Positions 35,294 to 44,230 of a stretch of 58,636 nucleotides of DNA are shown here, piece after piece. Within the stretch, counting starts at the first letter, position 1. The number at the start of each line of letters is the position of its first letter. Position numbers and translations under genes: made by a program. Location of the stretch: the NCBI GenBank assembly GCA_009885845.1, contig VFJW01000097.1, positions 1 to 58,636 of the forward strand. The letters run 5' to 3'. The notes beneath the pieces were generated by a model, which saw only the letters and a program-made list of their open reading frames with translations, was not told the DNA's origin and searched no databases. Origin of the DNA: Geobacter sp. GTDB taxonomy: Bacteria; Desulfobacterota; Desulfuromonadia; Geobacterales; Pseudopelobacteraceae.

Positions 35294-36076
35294 ATGCTCA
35301 AGGGAAAAACGGCACTCATAACCGGCTCAACCAGCGGCATCGGTCTGGGTATCGCTCGCGCTCTGGCCGGACAGGGGTGCAACATAATGCTGAATGGCCT
35401 TGGTGACCCGGAAAAAATTGAAGCGACCCGGCACGGGCTGCAGCGGGAGTTCAGTATTACGGCTCGCTATCACGACGCTGACATGACCAGGCCGGATGAT
35501 ATCACCTCGCTGGTGGAAACGACTGCAGCTTCTTTTGGCGGCATCGACATTCTGGTGAATAACGCCGGAATTCAGCATACGGCGCCGGTTGAGGAGTTTC
35601 CTCCCGAGCGGTGGGCAGCCATTATAGCGGTAAATCTTTCCTCCAGCTTTTATGCGATTCATCATACGGTTCCGCACATGCGCCGGAGAGGGTGGGGGCG
35701 TATTATTAATATCGCTTCGGTGCACGGGTTGGTGGCTTCAGCCAACAAAGCTGCGTATGTCTCTGCCAAGCATGGTCTGGTCGGTCTGACCAAAGTTGTT
35801 GCCCTGGAGACGGCCGGGTCCGGCATTACCAGCAACGCAATCTGTCCCGGCTGGACCAGAACAGAACTGATCGAGCCGCAGATTGTTGCCCGTGCCCAGG
35901 CACTCGGAGTTGATATTGAGGCGGGAGGGCGCAGTATGCTGGCTGAGAAACAGCCGTCACAGCAGTTTGTTTCTATCGAACAGCTCGGTCAGCTGGTACT
36001 CTTTCTCTGTTCGTCGGGATCCGACCAGATAACCGGAACTGCTATTCCGATTGATGGCGGTTGGACGGCACAGTAG
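35294..36076 (+). CDS. bdhA: D-3-hydroxybutyrate dehydrogenase
   Basis: The 260-residue SDR enzyme oxidises D-3-hydroxybutyrate to acetoacetate with NAD. It has GSTSGIGLGIA near residue 11, NNAGIQHTAPVEEFP, the catalytic Ser in NIASVHGLVAS and Tyr-Lys in YVSAKHGLVGL, and the substrate-loop AEKQPSQQFVS that marks 3-hydroxybutyrate dehydrogenases. It ends IDGGWTAQ. The gene starts 11 bases after scoB and is the last gene of the sigma-54 operon. Its position directly defines what the CoA-transferase acts on. Confidence 0.92.
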   Translation: MLKGKTALITGSTSGIGLGIARALAGQGCNIMLNGLGDPEKIEATRHGLQREFSITARYHDADMTRPDDITSLVETTAASFGGIDILVNNAGIQHTAPVEEFPPERWAAIIAVNLSSSFYAIHHTVPHMRRRGWGRIINIASVHGLVASANKAAYVSAKHGLVGLTKVVALETAGSGITSNAICPGWTRTELIEPQIVARAQALGVDIEAGGRSMLAEKQPSQQFVSIEQLGQLVLFLCSSGSDQITGTAIPIDGGWTAQ

Positions 36077-36129
36077 GGTTTTCGAAATATGGGGCTGCGG
36101 GGAAACTCACCTATAGGAGTTTGTAGGGC

Positions 36130-36630
36130 TTACTTCCTGTCGACAATCTGATTCTGATAGGGATTTGCCGGGTTGCCCGAGGAGGGGTCAGAAGCCCGGA
36201 AGAGGCGAATCTCTTTAGCCGAAATAAGCGGGAAACGATAGTCTGCTCCCCCACGCTTTTGAACCTGCAGTCCTTTGATTTCCCCGATTATTGTCACCAG
36301 CAGGCCGGGACGGTAGAGCAGAGGGTCGAGTAATTCCCCGCTTACCGCCAGAAAGCGATCTGCGGAGAGTGACTTTTCGTCCGGGACACCATTGGACATC
36401 AGCTCAAGCTGTAACACTTCAAGCTGAATTACATCACCATTGCTCTCGGTTCCGGTTATTATTCCACCGACAAGAACACTCTTTCCTGCGAGTGCTTCCG
36501 GGTTTTGCCTGATATCAGCATAGATGATTGAACGGTCGCTGGCAATGAGCCCAGCGTCGCTCATGACGTGGGAACAACAGCCGCCCAGGATTCCCGCCAG
36601 AGTAAAAAAAGACCACACCAGATACTTCAT
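36130..36630 (-). CDS. Slp-family outer-membrane lipoprotein
   Basis: The 166-residue precursor has a lipoprotein signal with a lipobox ending GGC near residue 18 (a second Cys follows). The mature part fits the Slp family: IRQNPEALAGKSVLVGGIITGTESNGDVIQLEVLQLEL, then a DRFLAVSGELLDPLLYRPGLLVTIIGEIKG block. Slp proteins are starvation- or stress-related outer membrane lipoproteins of unclear function. The C-terminal ~20 residues are polar and Asn/Pro-rich. It converges with the 3-hydroxybutyrate operon and is divergent from the aldolase gene across 200 bases. Confidence 0.8.
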   Translation of the reverse strand: MKYLVWSFFTLAGILGGCCSHVMSDAGLIASDRSIIYADIRQNPEALAGKSVLVGGIITGTESNGDVIQLEVLQLELMSNGVPDEKSLSADRFLAVSGELLDPLLYRPGLLVTIIGEIKGLQVQKRGGADYRFPLISAKEIRLFRASDPSSGNPANPYQNQIVDRK

Positions 36631-36833
36631 AAAACCCCCATTTCACGCTGTTATTCTCCCGGTCCGGTTTCCGCTTCTAACACCACCAGTATAAGAACAT
36701 CGTCGGATTCTGGCAACAGAATCTGTTCGAGTTTACACCTTGATTATAGGATAGTTGCGTGGTATTTGTATCAACTGAATATGCGAAGTCCGGAGCTGAT
36801 TTCCAGAATAATCAAGCACACGAGGGGGACGAA

Positions 36834-37811
36834 ATGGAAAAGCAGAAAATTCATTATAGTGAATTAGGCCTGTCCAACACAAAAGAGATGTTCAGCAAGG
36901 CGATGGCAGGGAAATATGCCATTCCTGCATACAATTTCAACAATCTCGAACAGCTTCAGGCGATCATTACCGCCTGTGTTGAAACCAATTCGCCCGTTAT
37001 TATCCAGGTGTCCAAAGGTGCGCGCAGTTACGCAAACGAAACCATGCTTCGCTGCATGGCAATGGGAGCTGTACAGATGGCGCGGGAATCTGGTTCTAAC
37101 ATTCCTATTTGCTTGCACCTTGATCACGGCGATACCTTTGAATTGTGCAAGTCCTGTGTTGATAGCGGCTTTTCATCGATCATGATTGACGGTTCGCACC
37201 TCCCCTTTGAAGAGAACGTCGCTCTCGCAAAAAAAGTTGTCGAGTATGCTCATCAGTTTGATGTTACGGTTGAAGCAGAATTAGGAGTCCTGGCCGGTAT
37301 TGAGGATGAGGTTTCGGCGGAGCACTCCACCTATACGAAGCCGGAAGAGGTTGAGGAGTTTGTGAAGAAAACCGGCGTTGATTCTCTGGCAATCTCCATC
37401 GGGACCAGTCATGGGGCCTTCAAATTCAAGGCCGGCCAGCCGGTTCCGCCGCTCCGGTTCGATATTCTCGAAGAATGCGAAAAGCGTATTCCTGGCTTTC
37501 CGATCGTGCTACATGGAGCCTCCTCAGTTGTTCAGGAGTATGTTGAATTGATCAACAAGTACGGGGGCAACCTTGCAGGGGCAGTAGGTATTCCTGAAGA
37601 TCAATTGCGCAGGGCTGCTGCGAGTGCGGTCTGTAAAATAAATATTGATTCTGACGGCAGATTGGCGGTAACTGCCAAGATTCGTGAATACTTTGCCAAA
37701 GATCCCAAGGAATTTGATCCGCGCAAATATCTTGGTGAAGCGCGTAAAGAATTAGTGAAACTGGTTAAACACAAGAATGAAGCAGTTCTCGGTTCCGCCG
37801 GAAAGGCCTGA
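36834..37811 (+). CDS. fba: Class II fructose-bisphosphate aldolase
   Basis: The 325-residue zinc enzyme splits or forms fructose-1,6-bisphosphate in glycolysis and gluconeogenesis. Metal and substrate residues are visible in CLHLDHGDTFELCK, MIDGSHLPFEENV, VEAELGVLAGIEDEVSAEHSTYTKPEEV, IGTSHGAFKF, VLHGASSVVQEYVE and CKINIDSDGRLA. The C-terminal block KDPKEFDPRKYLGEARKELVKLVKHK is typical of this subclass. I start at ATG 36834, with GAGGGGGAC upstream; an in-frame extension to 36759 has no ribosome site. It is followed by a small reading frame and a chemoreceptor. Confidence 0.94.
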   Translation: MEKQKIHYSELGLSNTKEMFSKAMAGKYAIPAYNFNNLEQLQAIITACVETNSPVIIQVSKGARSYANETMLRCMAMGAVQMARESGSNIPICLHLDHGDTFELCKSCVDSGFSSIMIDGSHLPFEENVALAKKVVEYAHQFDVTVEAELGVLAGIEDEVSAEHSTYTKPEEVEEFVKKTGVDSLAISIGTSHGAFKFKAGQPVPPLRFDILEECEKRIPGFPIVLHGASSVVQEYVELINKYGGNLAGAVGIPEDQLRRAAASAVCKINIDSDGRLAVTAKIREYFAKDPKEFDPRKYLGEARKELVKLVKHKNEAVLGSAGKA

Positions 37812-37846
37812 TTTTGTGAATAGCGAATGAATTCCGGAGGTGGTGA

Positions 37847-37903
37847 ATGGGAAAATACTTCGGATACATAAGGACTGGATTCGTGATTGAGGAAGAAAAA
37901 TGA
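37847..37903 (+). CDS. Possible 18-residue leader peptide
   Basis: An ATG with GGAGG 8 bases upstream opens an 18-codon frame (MGKYFGYIRTGFVIEEEK) whose TGA overlaps the ATG of the chemoreceptor gene as ATGA. That arrangement would couple translation of the two genes. The peptide matches nothing I recognise. It may be a fortuitous frame, since the chemoreceptor has its own GAGGAAG site. Confidence 0.4.
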   Translation: MGKYFGYIRTGFVIEEEK

Positions 37904-39867
37904 AAAGGAATTCAACTCTGTTTTCTGTCGGCGGTTTTCTGCTTGGTGTTTCTGCCCCTGTTGGATGGATTGCGATTAAGATTGTTTTCTTTTACGACGT
38001 CAAGCTTGGTCTTTTTGAACAGATTTTTAGTGATATCATAAAAGACAGCGAACATTTTGCGCTTTACAATTATATGGGTTGCGGTACTGCCATTGTCCTT
38101 GCAGTCCTTGGATATCTGATTGGCAGGAACGGTGATGACCTCCGTGAGCGTGCTGCCGAGCTCGATAGACTTCATCAGGAAGTTAACGAACAGAAAGAAA
38201 TTTTTGAAAATCGCTACAAAATTCTGGACAGAAATATCAAAAACTTTCATCAGATCAGCAGCAAAATCCAGAAATCACTTGATCTTGACGAAGTATTACG
38301 GCTGTGCGTCGAAGGGTTACATGATGTACTTGATTACGAGCGTGTTAATATATTGCTTGCTGAAGAGGGGAACCGACTCCGCTTTTTTGCCGCTGTCGGA
38401 ACAGACGGCTTTGAGGTCGCTGGTGTCACCATGCCGATTGACTCCAGCATCGGTGTCATTGCGAAGTGTTTTAATGAACGCAAAGTATATTTGATTGATG
38501 ATATAGCGCGATATCCCGAAGATTACCATTTGAAACCACCCCACAAAGACCTGTCACCGCTGCGCTCAAAAAGTTTCATTTTATGCCCGATCGTTGTAAA
38601 GAATCGTTCTATAGGTATTTTTGGACTCGACAACAAGAACAGCCGCCGTGCCCTTAATGACTCTGATGTTGATACGATTATGCTTTTCGCGGATCAGGTG
38701 GCATCAGCGATTACCCGGATAAATTTGTTGAACTCAATAGACACTCTCACGTCCGAGATGGAAAGTTCTTTCAAGTTTCTCCTGACAAATCGCGACCAGT
38801 ATTCCAAAAATGTCGGTAATCTGCGTGATGGAGTGGATTCCGTTGCCGATGGCACCTCTATTATTGCGTCTGCTTCTGAAGGCGTGATGGCTTCGATTGA
38901 TGAAACCAGTTCTGCCGTCAATCAGATTTCAGTTGCTATTGAACAGGTCACCCGGAATCTGGACCATCTGACAGGCATTGTCCACCAGTCAGCATCTGCC
39001 ATGGAGCAGATTTACAGTACTATCGGCAACGTTGAACAGAATGCGGCCATTTCACACGAAGTATCGCATCAGGTAAAAGAGCGGGCGGAAGAGAGTAGGG
39101 CTGTCGTCGCGGAAACTATCAATGCTCTCGACGAAATTAAACTCTCGGTCGGTCTTTCATTTGATGCTATTCAACGCCTGGCGGAGAACAGCACCCGCAT
39201 TGAACATATTGTCAGTGTTATTAACGACATTACGAAGCGCACTAATCTACTGGCTCTTAACGCCTCCATCATTGCTGCTCAGGCGGGTGAATACGGAAAG
39301 AGCTTTGGTGTTGTGGCCGAGGAAATTCGTAACCTGTCACTTCAGACCGGGCATTCAACCGGTGAAATTACATCCATCATCGAAGAGATCATGAGTGAGT
39401 CAAAAACAGCTGCAAACAATATCAGGACAAGCAAGGATCTGGTGCACCGTGGAGTAGACCTGGGCCATACAACGGGAGAATCGCTCAAAGCAATCTTTGA
39501 CAGTTCCAACTGTTCGCTCGACATGACCAAGCAGATTAAGCAGGCGACACAGGAACAGGTTATCAGCGTTAAATTGGTAGCCCGCTCTATGGAAGAGATC
39601 AGTTCCATGACTTCACAGATTTTTGCGGGTTCAACGGATCAGGCCAGAGCTACCAAGAGCATTGCCCGTTCCATTGAAACAATAAAGGAAATGATACATG
39701 AAATGGCTCACTCCACATTACGCCAGGTTGATGATGGTAAACTGATTCGCCGAAATGTGGAATCCGTCAGCGTCATGGTTACAGAAATGTTTGATAATAT
39801 GGAGATGCGTCGAGCGCAGAGCGCTGAAGTTGTCAAGGAGCTGGAGCAGATGAAAAGCCTGACCTGA
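37900..39867 (+). CDS. GAF-domain methyl-accepting chemotaxis protein
   Basis: The 655-residue receptor has two membrane helices close together (about 7-32 and 56-76) with only a ~23-residue external loop, then a coiled segment, a GAF domain (about 115-285: SLDLDEVLRLCVEGLHDVLDYERVNILLAEEG... SIGIFGLDNKNSRRALNDSDVDTIMLFADQ) and a long MCP signalling coiled coil to the end. The hairpin tip KRTNLLALNASIIAAQAGEYGKSFGVVAEEIRNLS is somewhat diverged from the canonical NAAIEAARAGE. The sensor is therefore cytosolic rather than periplasmic. No other chemotaxis gene is near. Confidence 0.9.
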   Translation: MKRNSTLFSVGGFLLGVSAPVGWIAIKIVFFYDVKLGLFEQIFSDIIKDSEHFALYNYMGCGTAIVLAVLGYLIGRNGDDLRERAAELDRLHQEVNEQKEIFENRYKILDRNIKNFHQISSKIQKSLDLDEVLRLCVEGLHDVLDYERVNILLAEEGNRLRFFAAVGTDGFEVAGVTMPIDSSIGVIAKCFNERKVYLIDDIARYPEDYHLKPPHKDLSPLRSKSFILCPIVVKNRSIGIFGLDNKNSRRALNDSDVDTIMLFADQVASAITRINLLNSIDTLTSEMESSFKFLLTNRDQYSKNVGNLRDGVDSVADGTSIIASASEGVMASIDETSSAVNQISVAIEQVTRNLDHLTGIVHQSASAMEQIYSTIGNVEQNAAISHEVSHQVKERAEESRAVVAETINALDEIKLSVGLSFDAIQRLAENSTRIEHIVSVINDITKRTNLLALNASIIAAQAGEYGKSFGVVAEEIRNLSLQTGHSTGEITSIIEEIMSESKTAANNIRTSKDLVHRGVDLGHTTGESLKAIFDSSNCSLDMTKQIKQATQEQVISVKLVARSMEEISSMTSQIFAGSTDQARATKSIARSIETIKEMIHEMAHSTLRQVDDGKLIRRNVESVSVMVTEMFDNMEMRRAQSAEVVKELEQMKSLT

Positions 39868-40154
39868 CCGCTCTGAGTCTTTGGAGTGTCTGGAAGCGAA
39901 AAAATATCTGGATTTAAATATCAGGCTCTGATATTTTAAACATCTGCCATGACGGCTACCCATTCGGGAGTTGATCTGAATCAGGCAGGCAGCAACAGTT
40001 CAATACATACCGCACGGATTCGGAAGCGAACCGGGACGGAAGGGGTGGCCCCCACAGGTTGGTTTCAGTATGTTACCGATCTGACCGTTCACGACGCGCC
40101 CTCCGGCGCGTTTTTTCGTTTTTGAGAATGTTATGCACTGACTCGGGGAGTGTT
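39868..40154 (+). promoter_or_regulatory. panB leader with candidate structured RNA
   Basis: This 287-base gap holds no gene. It contains several potential hairpins, among them CGG-A-TTCG GAAG CGAA-CCG at 40015-40033, a stem with one bulged A, and ends in an intrinsic terminator 39 bases before panB. The arrangement recalls the published pan RNA motif (hairpins with bulged adenosines before pantothenate genes), but I cannot confirm a match by eye. Confidence 0.4.
40095..40116 (+). terminator. Intrinsic terminator just before panB
   Basis: CGCGCC (40095-40100) pairs with GGCGCG (40105-40110) over a CTCC loop and runs straight into TTTTTT. It could end the chemoreceptor transcript or act as an attenuator in the panBCD leader. 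Confidence 0.85.
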
Positions 40155-40955
40155 ATGAGAAAGAAAACGACGATACCGGACATTATGAAGATGAAGCAGG
40201 AGGGGCGCCGTATTGCCGTCCTGACGGCATACGATTTCCCCTTCGCCTGTCTTGTTGATGCCGGTGGAGTGGACATCATTCTTGTAGGTGATTCTGCCGG
40301 TGTTGTGGTTGCCGGTCATGACACGACCCTGCCGGTTACTATGGATGAGATGCTGTATCATGTGCGGGCGGTAAAACGTGCTGATCCAAAAGCCGTCGTG
40401 GTGGCCGACATGCCCTTTATGTCTTATCAGACCGGCATAGAGGACGCCTGCCGCAATTGCGGCAGAATGATCAAAGAGGGCGGAGCCGAGGCGGTCAAGG
40501 TGGAAGGCGGCAGCAACATGGCTCATGTAATCCGTGCGGTTTCTTCGATAGATATTCCCGTTATGGCGCATATCGGTCTGACGCCGCAATCGGTCCACCG
40601 GATGGGTGGTTACAAGGTTCAGGGAAGAAACGATCAGGCGGAACGAATCATGGATGACGCCTTTGCCGTACAGCACGCCGGTGCTTTTGCCGTTGTACTG
40701 GAAGGGATTCCGGCGTCGCTGGCGGCAGAGATCAGCGCCGAACTGACAATTCCGACGATAGGCATCGGGGCCGGTCCCTACTGTGATGGACAGGTGCTGG
40801 TGATCCACGACATTCTCGGACTGTGTGAAAAATATTCACCCAAATTCGTCAAGCGCTATGCTGATCTGGGACCGCTTATCTCTTCTGCGGTTACACAGTA
40901 TGTTGCTGAGGTTCGGAGTGGTGAATTTCCGACAGAAGAGCACTCTTTTTCCTGA
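40155..40955 (+). CDS. panB: 3-methyl-2-oxobutanoate hydroxymethyltransferase
   Basis: PanB makes ketopantoate from 2-oxoisovalerate and methylene-tetrahydrofolate. The 266-residue TIM-barrel protein begins [19 protein letters not shown] and shows the Mg site in [57 protein letters not shown] and the catalytic Glu in [11 protein letters not shown], then [18 protein letters not shown]. The start at 40155 has GGGGAG upstream; the frame continues open to 40059 but through the terminator stem. It is the first gene of panB-panC-panD. Confidence 0.96.
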   Translation: MRKKTTIPDIMKMKQEGRRIAVLTAYDFPFACLVDAGGVDIILVGDSAGVVVAGHDTTLPVTMDEMLYHVRAVKRADPKAVVVADMPFMSYQTGIEDACRNCGRMIKEGGAEAVKVEGGSNMAHVIRAVSSIDIPVMAHIGLTPQSVHRMGGYKVQGRNDQAERIMDDAFAVQHAGAFAVVLEGIPASLAAEISAELTIPTIGIGAGPYCDGQVLVIHDILGLCEKYSPKFVKRYADLGPLISSAVTQYVAEVRSGEFPTEEHSFS

Positions 40956-40962
40956 GGACCAG

Positions 40963-41814
40963 ATGAAGGTAATCAACAGTATTGTACATATGCAGGCACT
41001 TGCTATTGCCCCCGAACGAGAGGGGCGGCGCATAGCTTTCGTTCCAACCATGGGATATCTGCATGAAGGGCATGCATCGTTACTGCGGGAGGGGCGAAAA
41101 CGGGGAGATGTGCTGGTGCTCTCAATTTTTGTCAACCCGATCCAGTTCGGCAGGAATGAAGATCTGGACCGGTATCCGCGCGATCTGGCGCGTGACTGTC
41201 AGCTTGCGGAAGCGTGCGGAGTTGATGTTGTTTTCATCCCGTCCGCATCTGAAATGTATCCGCACGGTTTTCAAACCGGTGTAACCGTTCGGGATATTGC
41301 GTTGCCTCTCTGCGGCGGTAGCCGTCCGGGACATTTTGATGGGGTGGCAACGGTTGTTGCCAAGCTGTTCAATATCGTCCGTCCAGATGTAGCGTTCTTC
41401 GGCAATAAGGATTATCAACAGCTGGCGGTCATCCGTCGTATGGCCGCTGATTTGAACATGCCGGTTGAGGTTGTGGGGATGCCGATTGTACGTGAGGCAG
41501 ATGGTTTGGCGATGAGTTCGCGCAATGCCTATCTATCACAGTCTGAGCGGCAGTGTGCTCTCTGTCTGTTTCGCGCGATCAACCGGGCACGTGAGCTGTT
41601 TGCGGCCGGTGAACAGTCGGTTGCCGTTCTGCTACGGGAAACGCGGATTGTTATTGAGCAGGAATCATCTGCAGTCATTGACTATGTGGAGTTTCGCGAT
41701 GGCGAGATGTTACAGGAGCTTGAAGTTGCCGACGGCAGAACACTGCTGGCACTGGCAGTAAAAATAGGACAAACCAGACTGATCGATAATACGGTACTAG
41801 GAGAGGAGTTGTAA
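40963..41814 (+). CDS. panC: Pantothenate synthetase (pantoate-beta-alanine ligase)
   Basis: PanC joins pantoate and beta-alanine using ATP. The 283-residue enzyme has the adenylate-forming motifs [21 protein letters not shown] (HIGH-like), [58 protein letters not shown] and [11 protein letters not shown] (KMSKS-like). I place the start at ATG 40963, 8 bases after the panB stop with TGAGG upstream; a longer frame from 40825 would overlap panB. It ends 2 bases before the panD start. Confidence 0.96.
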   Translation: MKVINSIVHMQALAIAPEREGRRIAFVPTMGYLHEGHASLLREGRKRGDVLVLSIFVNPIQFGRNEDLDRYPRDLARDCQLAEACGVDVVFIPSASEMYPHGFQTGVTVRDIALPLCGGSRPGHFDGVATVVAKLFNIVRPDVAFFGNKDYQQLAVIRRMAADLNMPVEVVGMPIVREADGLAMSSRNAYLSQSERQCALCLFRAINRARELFAAGEQSVAVLLRETRIVIEQESSAVIDYVEFRDGEMLQELEVADGRTLLALAVKIGQTRLIDNTVLGEEL

Positions 41815-41816
41815 TC

Positions 41817-42212
41817 ATGCAGAGAATTATGTTGAAGAGCAAAATCCACCGGGTCACTGTTACCGGTGCCGACCTGCACTACGAGGGGAGTGTGACAATT
41901 GATCGCGACCTGATGGATGCGGCTGATATCGTTTCCTACGAAAAAGTTGCGGTCTGGAATGTTACCAACGGCAGTCGCCTGGAAACCTATGCTATTGAAG
42001 GTGAGCGCGGCTCGGGAGTCATCTGCCTGAATGGCGCTGCGGCACGTCTGGTAGCGCCCCGGGATCTTGTTATCATCGCCAGTTTCGTTAATATGGAAAA
42101 TGCAGCGGCGATAAAATATGAGCCCAAGCTGGTTTTTGTGGATGAGCAGAATCGTATGCTGCCGACGCGCAAGGAAGAGGCTGGGCAGGCAAAGTTGAAG
42201 TGCGTGCATTAG
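41817..42212 (+). CDS. panD: Aspartate 1-decarboxylase proenzyme
   Basis: PanD makes beta-alanine from aspartate, supplying PanC. The 131-residue proenzyme self-cleaves between Gly24 and Ser25 ([10 protein letters not shown]) to give the pyruvoyl group. [49 protein letters not shown] and IIASFVNME are all standard. GGAGAGGAG lies upstream. With panB and panC the operon covers all pantothenate-specific steps except ketopantoate reduction (PanE). Confidence 0.96.
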   Translation: MQRIMLKSKIHRVTVTGADLHYEGSVTIDRDLMDAADIVSYEKVAVWNVTNGSRLETYAIEGERGSGVICLNGAAARLVAPRDLVIIASFVNMENAAAIKYEPKLVFVDEQNRMLPTRKEEAGQAKLKCVH

Positions 42213-42223
42213 GAACAGCAGTC

Positions 42224-42256
42224 TGCAGGCGAGAGGCGATTAGTTTCTCGCCTGCA
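42224..42256. terminator. Hairpin between convergent panD and nuoL
   Basis: TGCAGGCGAGA (42224-42234) pairs perfectly with TCTCGCCTGCA (42246-42256). No T-run follows on either strand, so it may be a weak bidirectional terminator or an mRNA end stabiliser. It lies at the inferred right breakpoint of the nuo inversion. Confidence 0.55.
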
Positions 42257-42262
42257 CAGCGC

Positions 42263-44149
42263 TTATACGAGTAGCCACACTACATACCCGAGTACCGCAG
42301 CCGTTCCGCCTGCCAGAGCAAACAGTGATGTTGCCACCCGTCCGGAGCTCCAGCCGGCCGGTACTTTCCCCAGTCGCATGGTGAAGCGCGCCAGTCCGTC
42401 CAGCGTCCCGTCAATGACGACTCCGTCAATTGTTTTCCATAAGAAACGACTTAAATGGACATATGGCCGTATGAAGAGCAGTCGATACAGATTGTCCAGG
42501 TACCAGCCGTTTAGCAGAAATCCGCTCATCGGTAACCCGGTCTCCTCGCGAATCAGTGATTTTGCACGGCGTTGTCCGGTATAACGCACCCAGGCCAGAC
42601 CCAATCCCGATAGGCTGACTGTTGCGGCGATGATCTGCAGGGCAATTTCCGTAGCGGGTGAGGCATGTCCCGGTGCCGAAAAGCCGGGAATCGGCCCGAG
42701 AAACGCAGACAACAGGCCATGACTGCCGAAGTATTCAGGCAGATTGAGGAGACCGCCCATCAGTCCGAGGATAGCCAGGGGTAAAAGGGTGAGTGTCATG
42801 ACCGGTTTGACTTCGCACGCGGTGTGGCATTCTCCGCCATTCTCTCCGTGAAACACCACGAACAGCATGCGGAACGTATAAAACGCAGTCAGAAGAGCTG
42901 TCAGCAGGCCAAGAGAGAACAGGCCGCTGTAAAGCATACCACCCTTTTCAAATACCGCAGCCAGTATGGCGTCCTTACTGAAAAAACCACCGCTTCCCGG
43001 AAAACCGGCCAGACAGAGGGATCCCGCGAGGAATGGCCAATAGATCGCCGGAAACTTTGATTTCAGTCCACCCATGCGGAAGATATCCTGCTGATGATGC
43101 AGGGCGGTGATAATGCATCCTGCGCCGAGGAACAACAGTGCTTTGAAAAAGGCGTGAGTCAACAGGTGGAAGGAACTGGCGGTCAGCGCTCCGGCCCCTA
43201 CTCCCAGCATCATGTAACCGATCTGACTTATTGTTGAGTAGGCCAGAATGCGCTTCAGATCACGCTGGACACAGGCACAGGTTGCGGCGTAAAAAGCAGT
43301 ACCCGCTCCAATAACCGCAATTGCCGCAAGTGCCACGGGCGAAGAGCCGATCAGAGGAAACATGCGTACCAGCAGATAGACACCGGCGGTTACCATCGTT
43401 GCCGCGTGAATCTGGGCCGAAACAGGAGTGGGGCCGGCCATGGCATCCGGTAACCAGACGGAAAGCGGCAACTGAGCCGATTTTCCGGCCGCGCCGATCA
43501 GCAGCAGAATCCCCAGTGCAGTAATCACCCCTTCCGGCATCAGGAAACCCATGCCATTCAGTTCGGTTATTGAAGTGGTGCTGAAGAGTTGGTACATCCA
43601 GACCATGGCAATGCCGAGAGCGGTATCGCCGATCCGGGTGACGATAAAAGCCTTGCGTCCTGCCGTAGCGTTCTTCTCTTCGGTGTACCAGAAGCCGATC
43701 AGCGCATAGGAGCAGAAGCCGACCCCCTCCCATCCCAGGTAGAGCAGCGGCAGGTTTTCGGCCAGAATCAGTGTCAGCATCGCGAAAACAAATATGTTTA
43801 ACAGGGCAAAATAGCGGGCAGGTGACTGGTCATCCTTCATATAGCCGACCGAATAGAGATGGATCAGTCCGCAGACAAAGGTGATCATCAGGGTCAGGCT
43901 GAGAGAAAGCTGATCGAGGTAGAGAGCAATCGGTGCCTTGAAGTCGAAGTCGGAGAGCCAGGTGGCGTATTCGATTTTAACCGGTGCCGTGAAATTGAGA
44001 AAAGCCATGAGGGCGCAGACAAAAGCTCCCCAGATGACACCGCAGGCAACCGTTTCCACCGCACGACGAGGCAGAGTGCGGCCACAGAGGGCGTTGAACA
44101 GGCCTCCCGAGAGTGGCAGCAGCAGAATGAATGCGAGGTAGAGCTTCAT
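42263..44149 (-). CDS. nuoL: NADH-quinone oxidoreductase subunit L
   Basis: NuoL is the distal antiporter-like subunit of complex I with the long lateral helix. The 628-residue protein has the channel Glu in YLGWEGVGFCSYALIGFW, the Lys in AAGKSAQLPLSVWLPDAMAGPTPVSAQIHAATMVTAGVY, RILAYSTISQIGYMMLG and the C-terminal amphipathic and anchor helices (SGFLLNGWYLDNLYR, final membrane helix). It is the last gene of the minus-strand nuo group, separated from nuoK by three unrelated genes. The neighbouring gene downstream is panD on the other strand, instead of nuoM. Confidence 0.96.
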   Translation of the reverse strand: MKLYLAFILLLPLSGGLFNALCGRTLPRRAVETVACGVIWGAFVCALMAFLNFTAPVKIEYATWLSDFDFKAPIALYLDQLSLSLTLMITFVCGLIHLYSVGYMKDDQSPARYFALLNIFVFAMLTLILAENLPLLYLGWEGVGFCSYALIGFWYTEEKNATAGRKAFIVTRIGDTALGIAMVWMYQLFSTTSITELNGMGFLMPEGVITALGILLLIGAAGKSAQLPLSVWLPDAMAGPTPVSAQIHAATMVTAGVYLLVRMFPLIGSSPVALAAIAVIGAGTAFYAATCACVQRDLKRILAYSTISQIGYMMLGVGAGALTASSFHLLTHAFFKALLFLGAGCIITALHHQQDIFRMGGLKSKFPAIYWPFLAGSLCLAGFPGSGGFFSKDAILAAVFEKGGMLYSGLFSLGLLTALLTAFYTFRMLFVVFHGENGGECHTACEVKPVMTLTLLPLAILGLMGGLLNLPEYFGSHGLLSAFLGPIPGFSAPGHASPATEIALQIIAATVSLSGLGLAWVRYTGQRRAKSLIREETGLPMSGFLLNGWYLDNLYRLLFIRPYVHLSRFLWKTIDGVVIDGTLDGLARFTMRLGKVPAGWSSGRVATSLFALAGGTAAVLGYVVWLLV

Positions 44150-44230
44150 GATCGTTTCTCGAAAGTTATTACATCATCGGTGTGGCGGATCACATGGTTT
44201 CTTTCGTGTACGCGTCTGGTTATGCGGTTT

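Noticed and set aside
39940-40090. c-di-GMP (GEMM), cobalamin or SRP RNA in the panB leader
   Set aside because: The conserved strings of these RNAs are not present on either strand when compared from memory; only a pan-type element remains possible.
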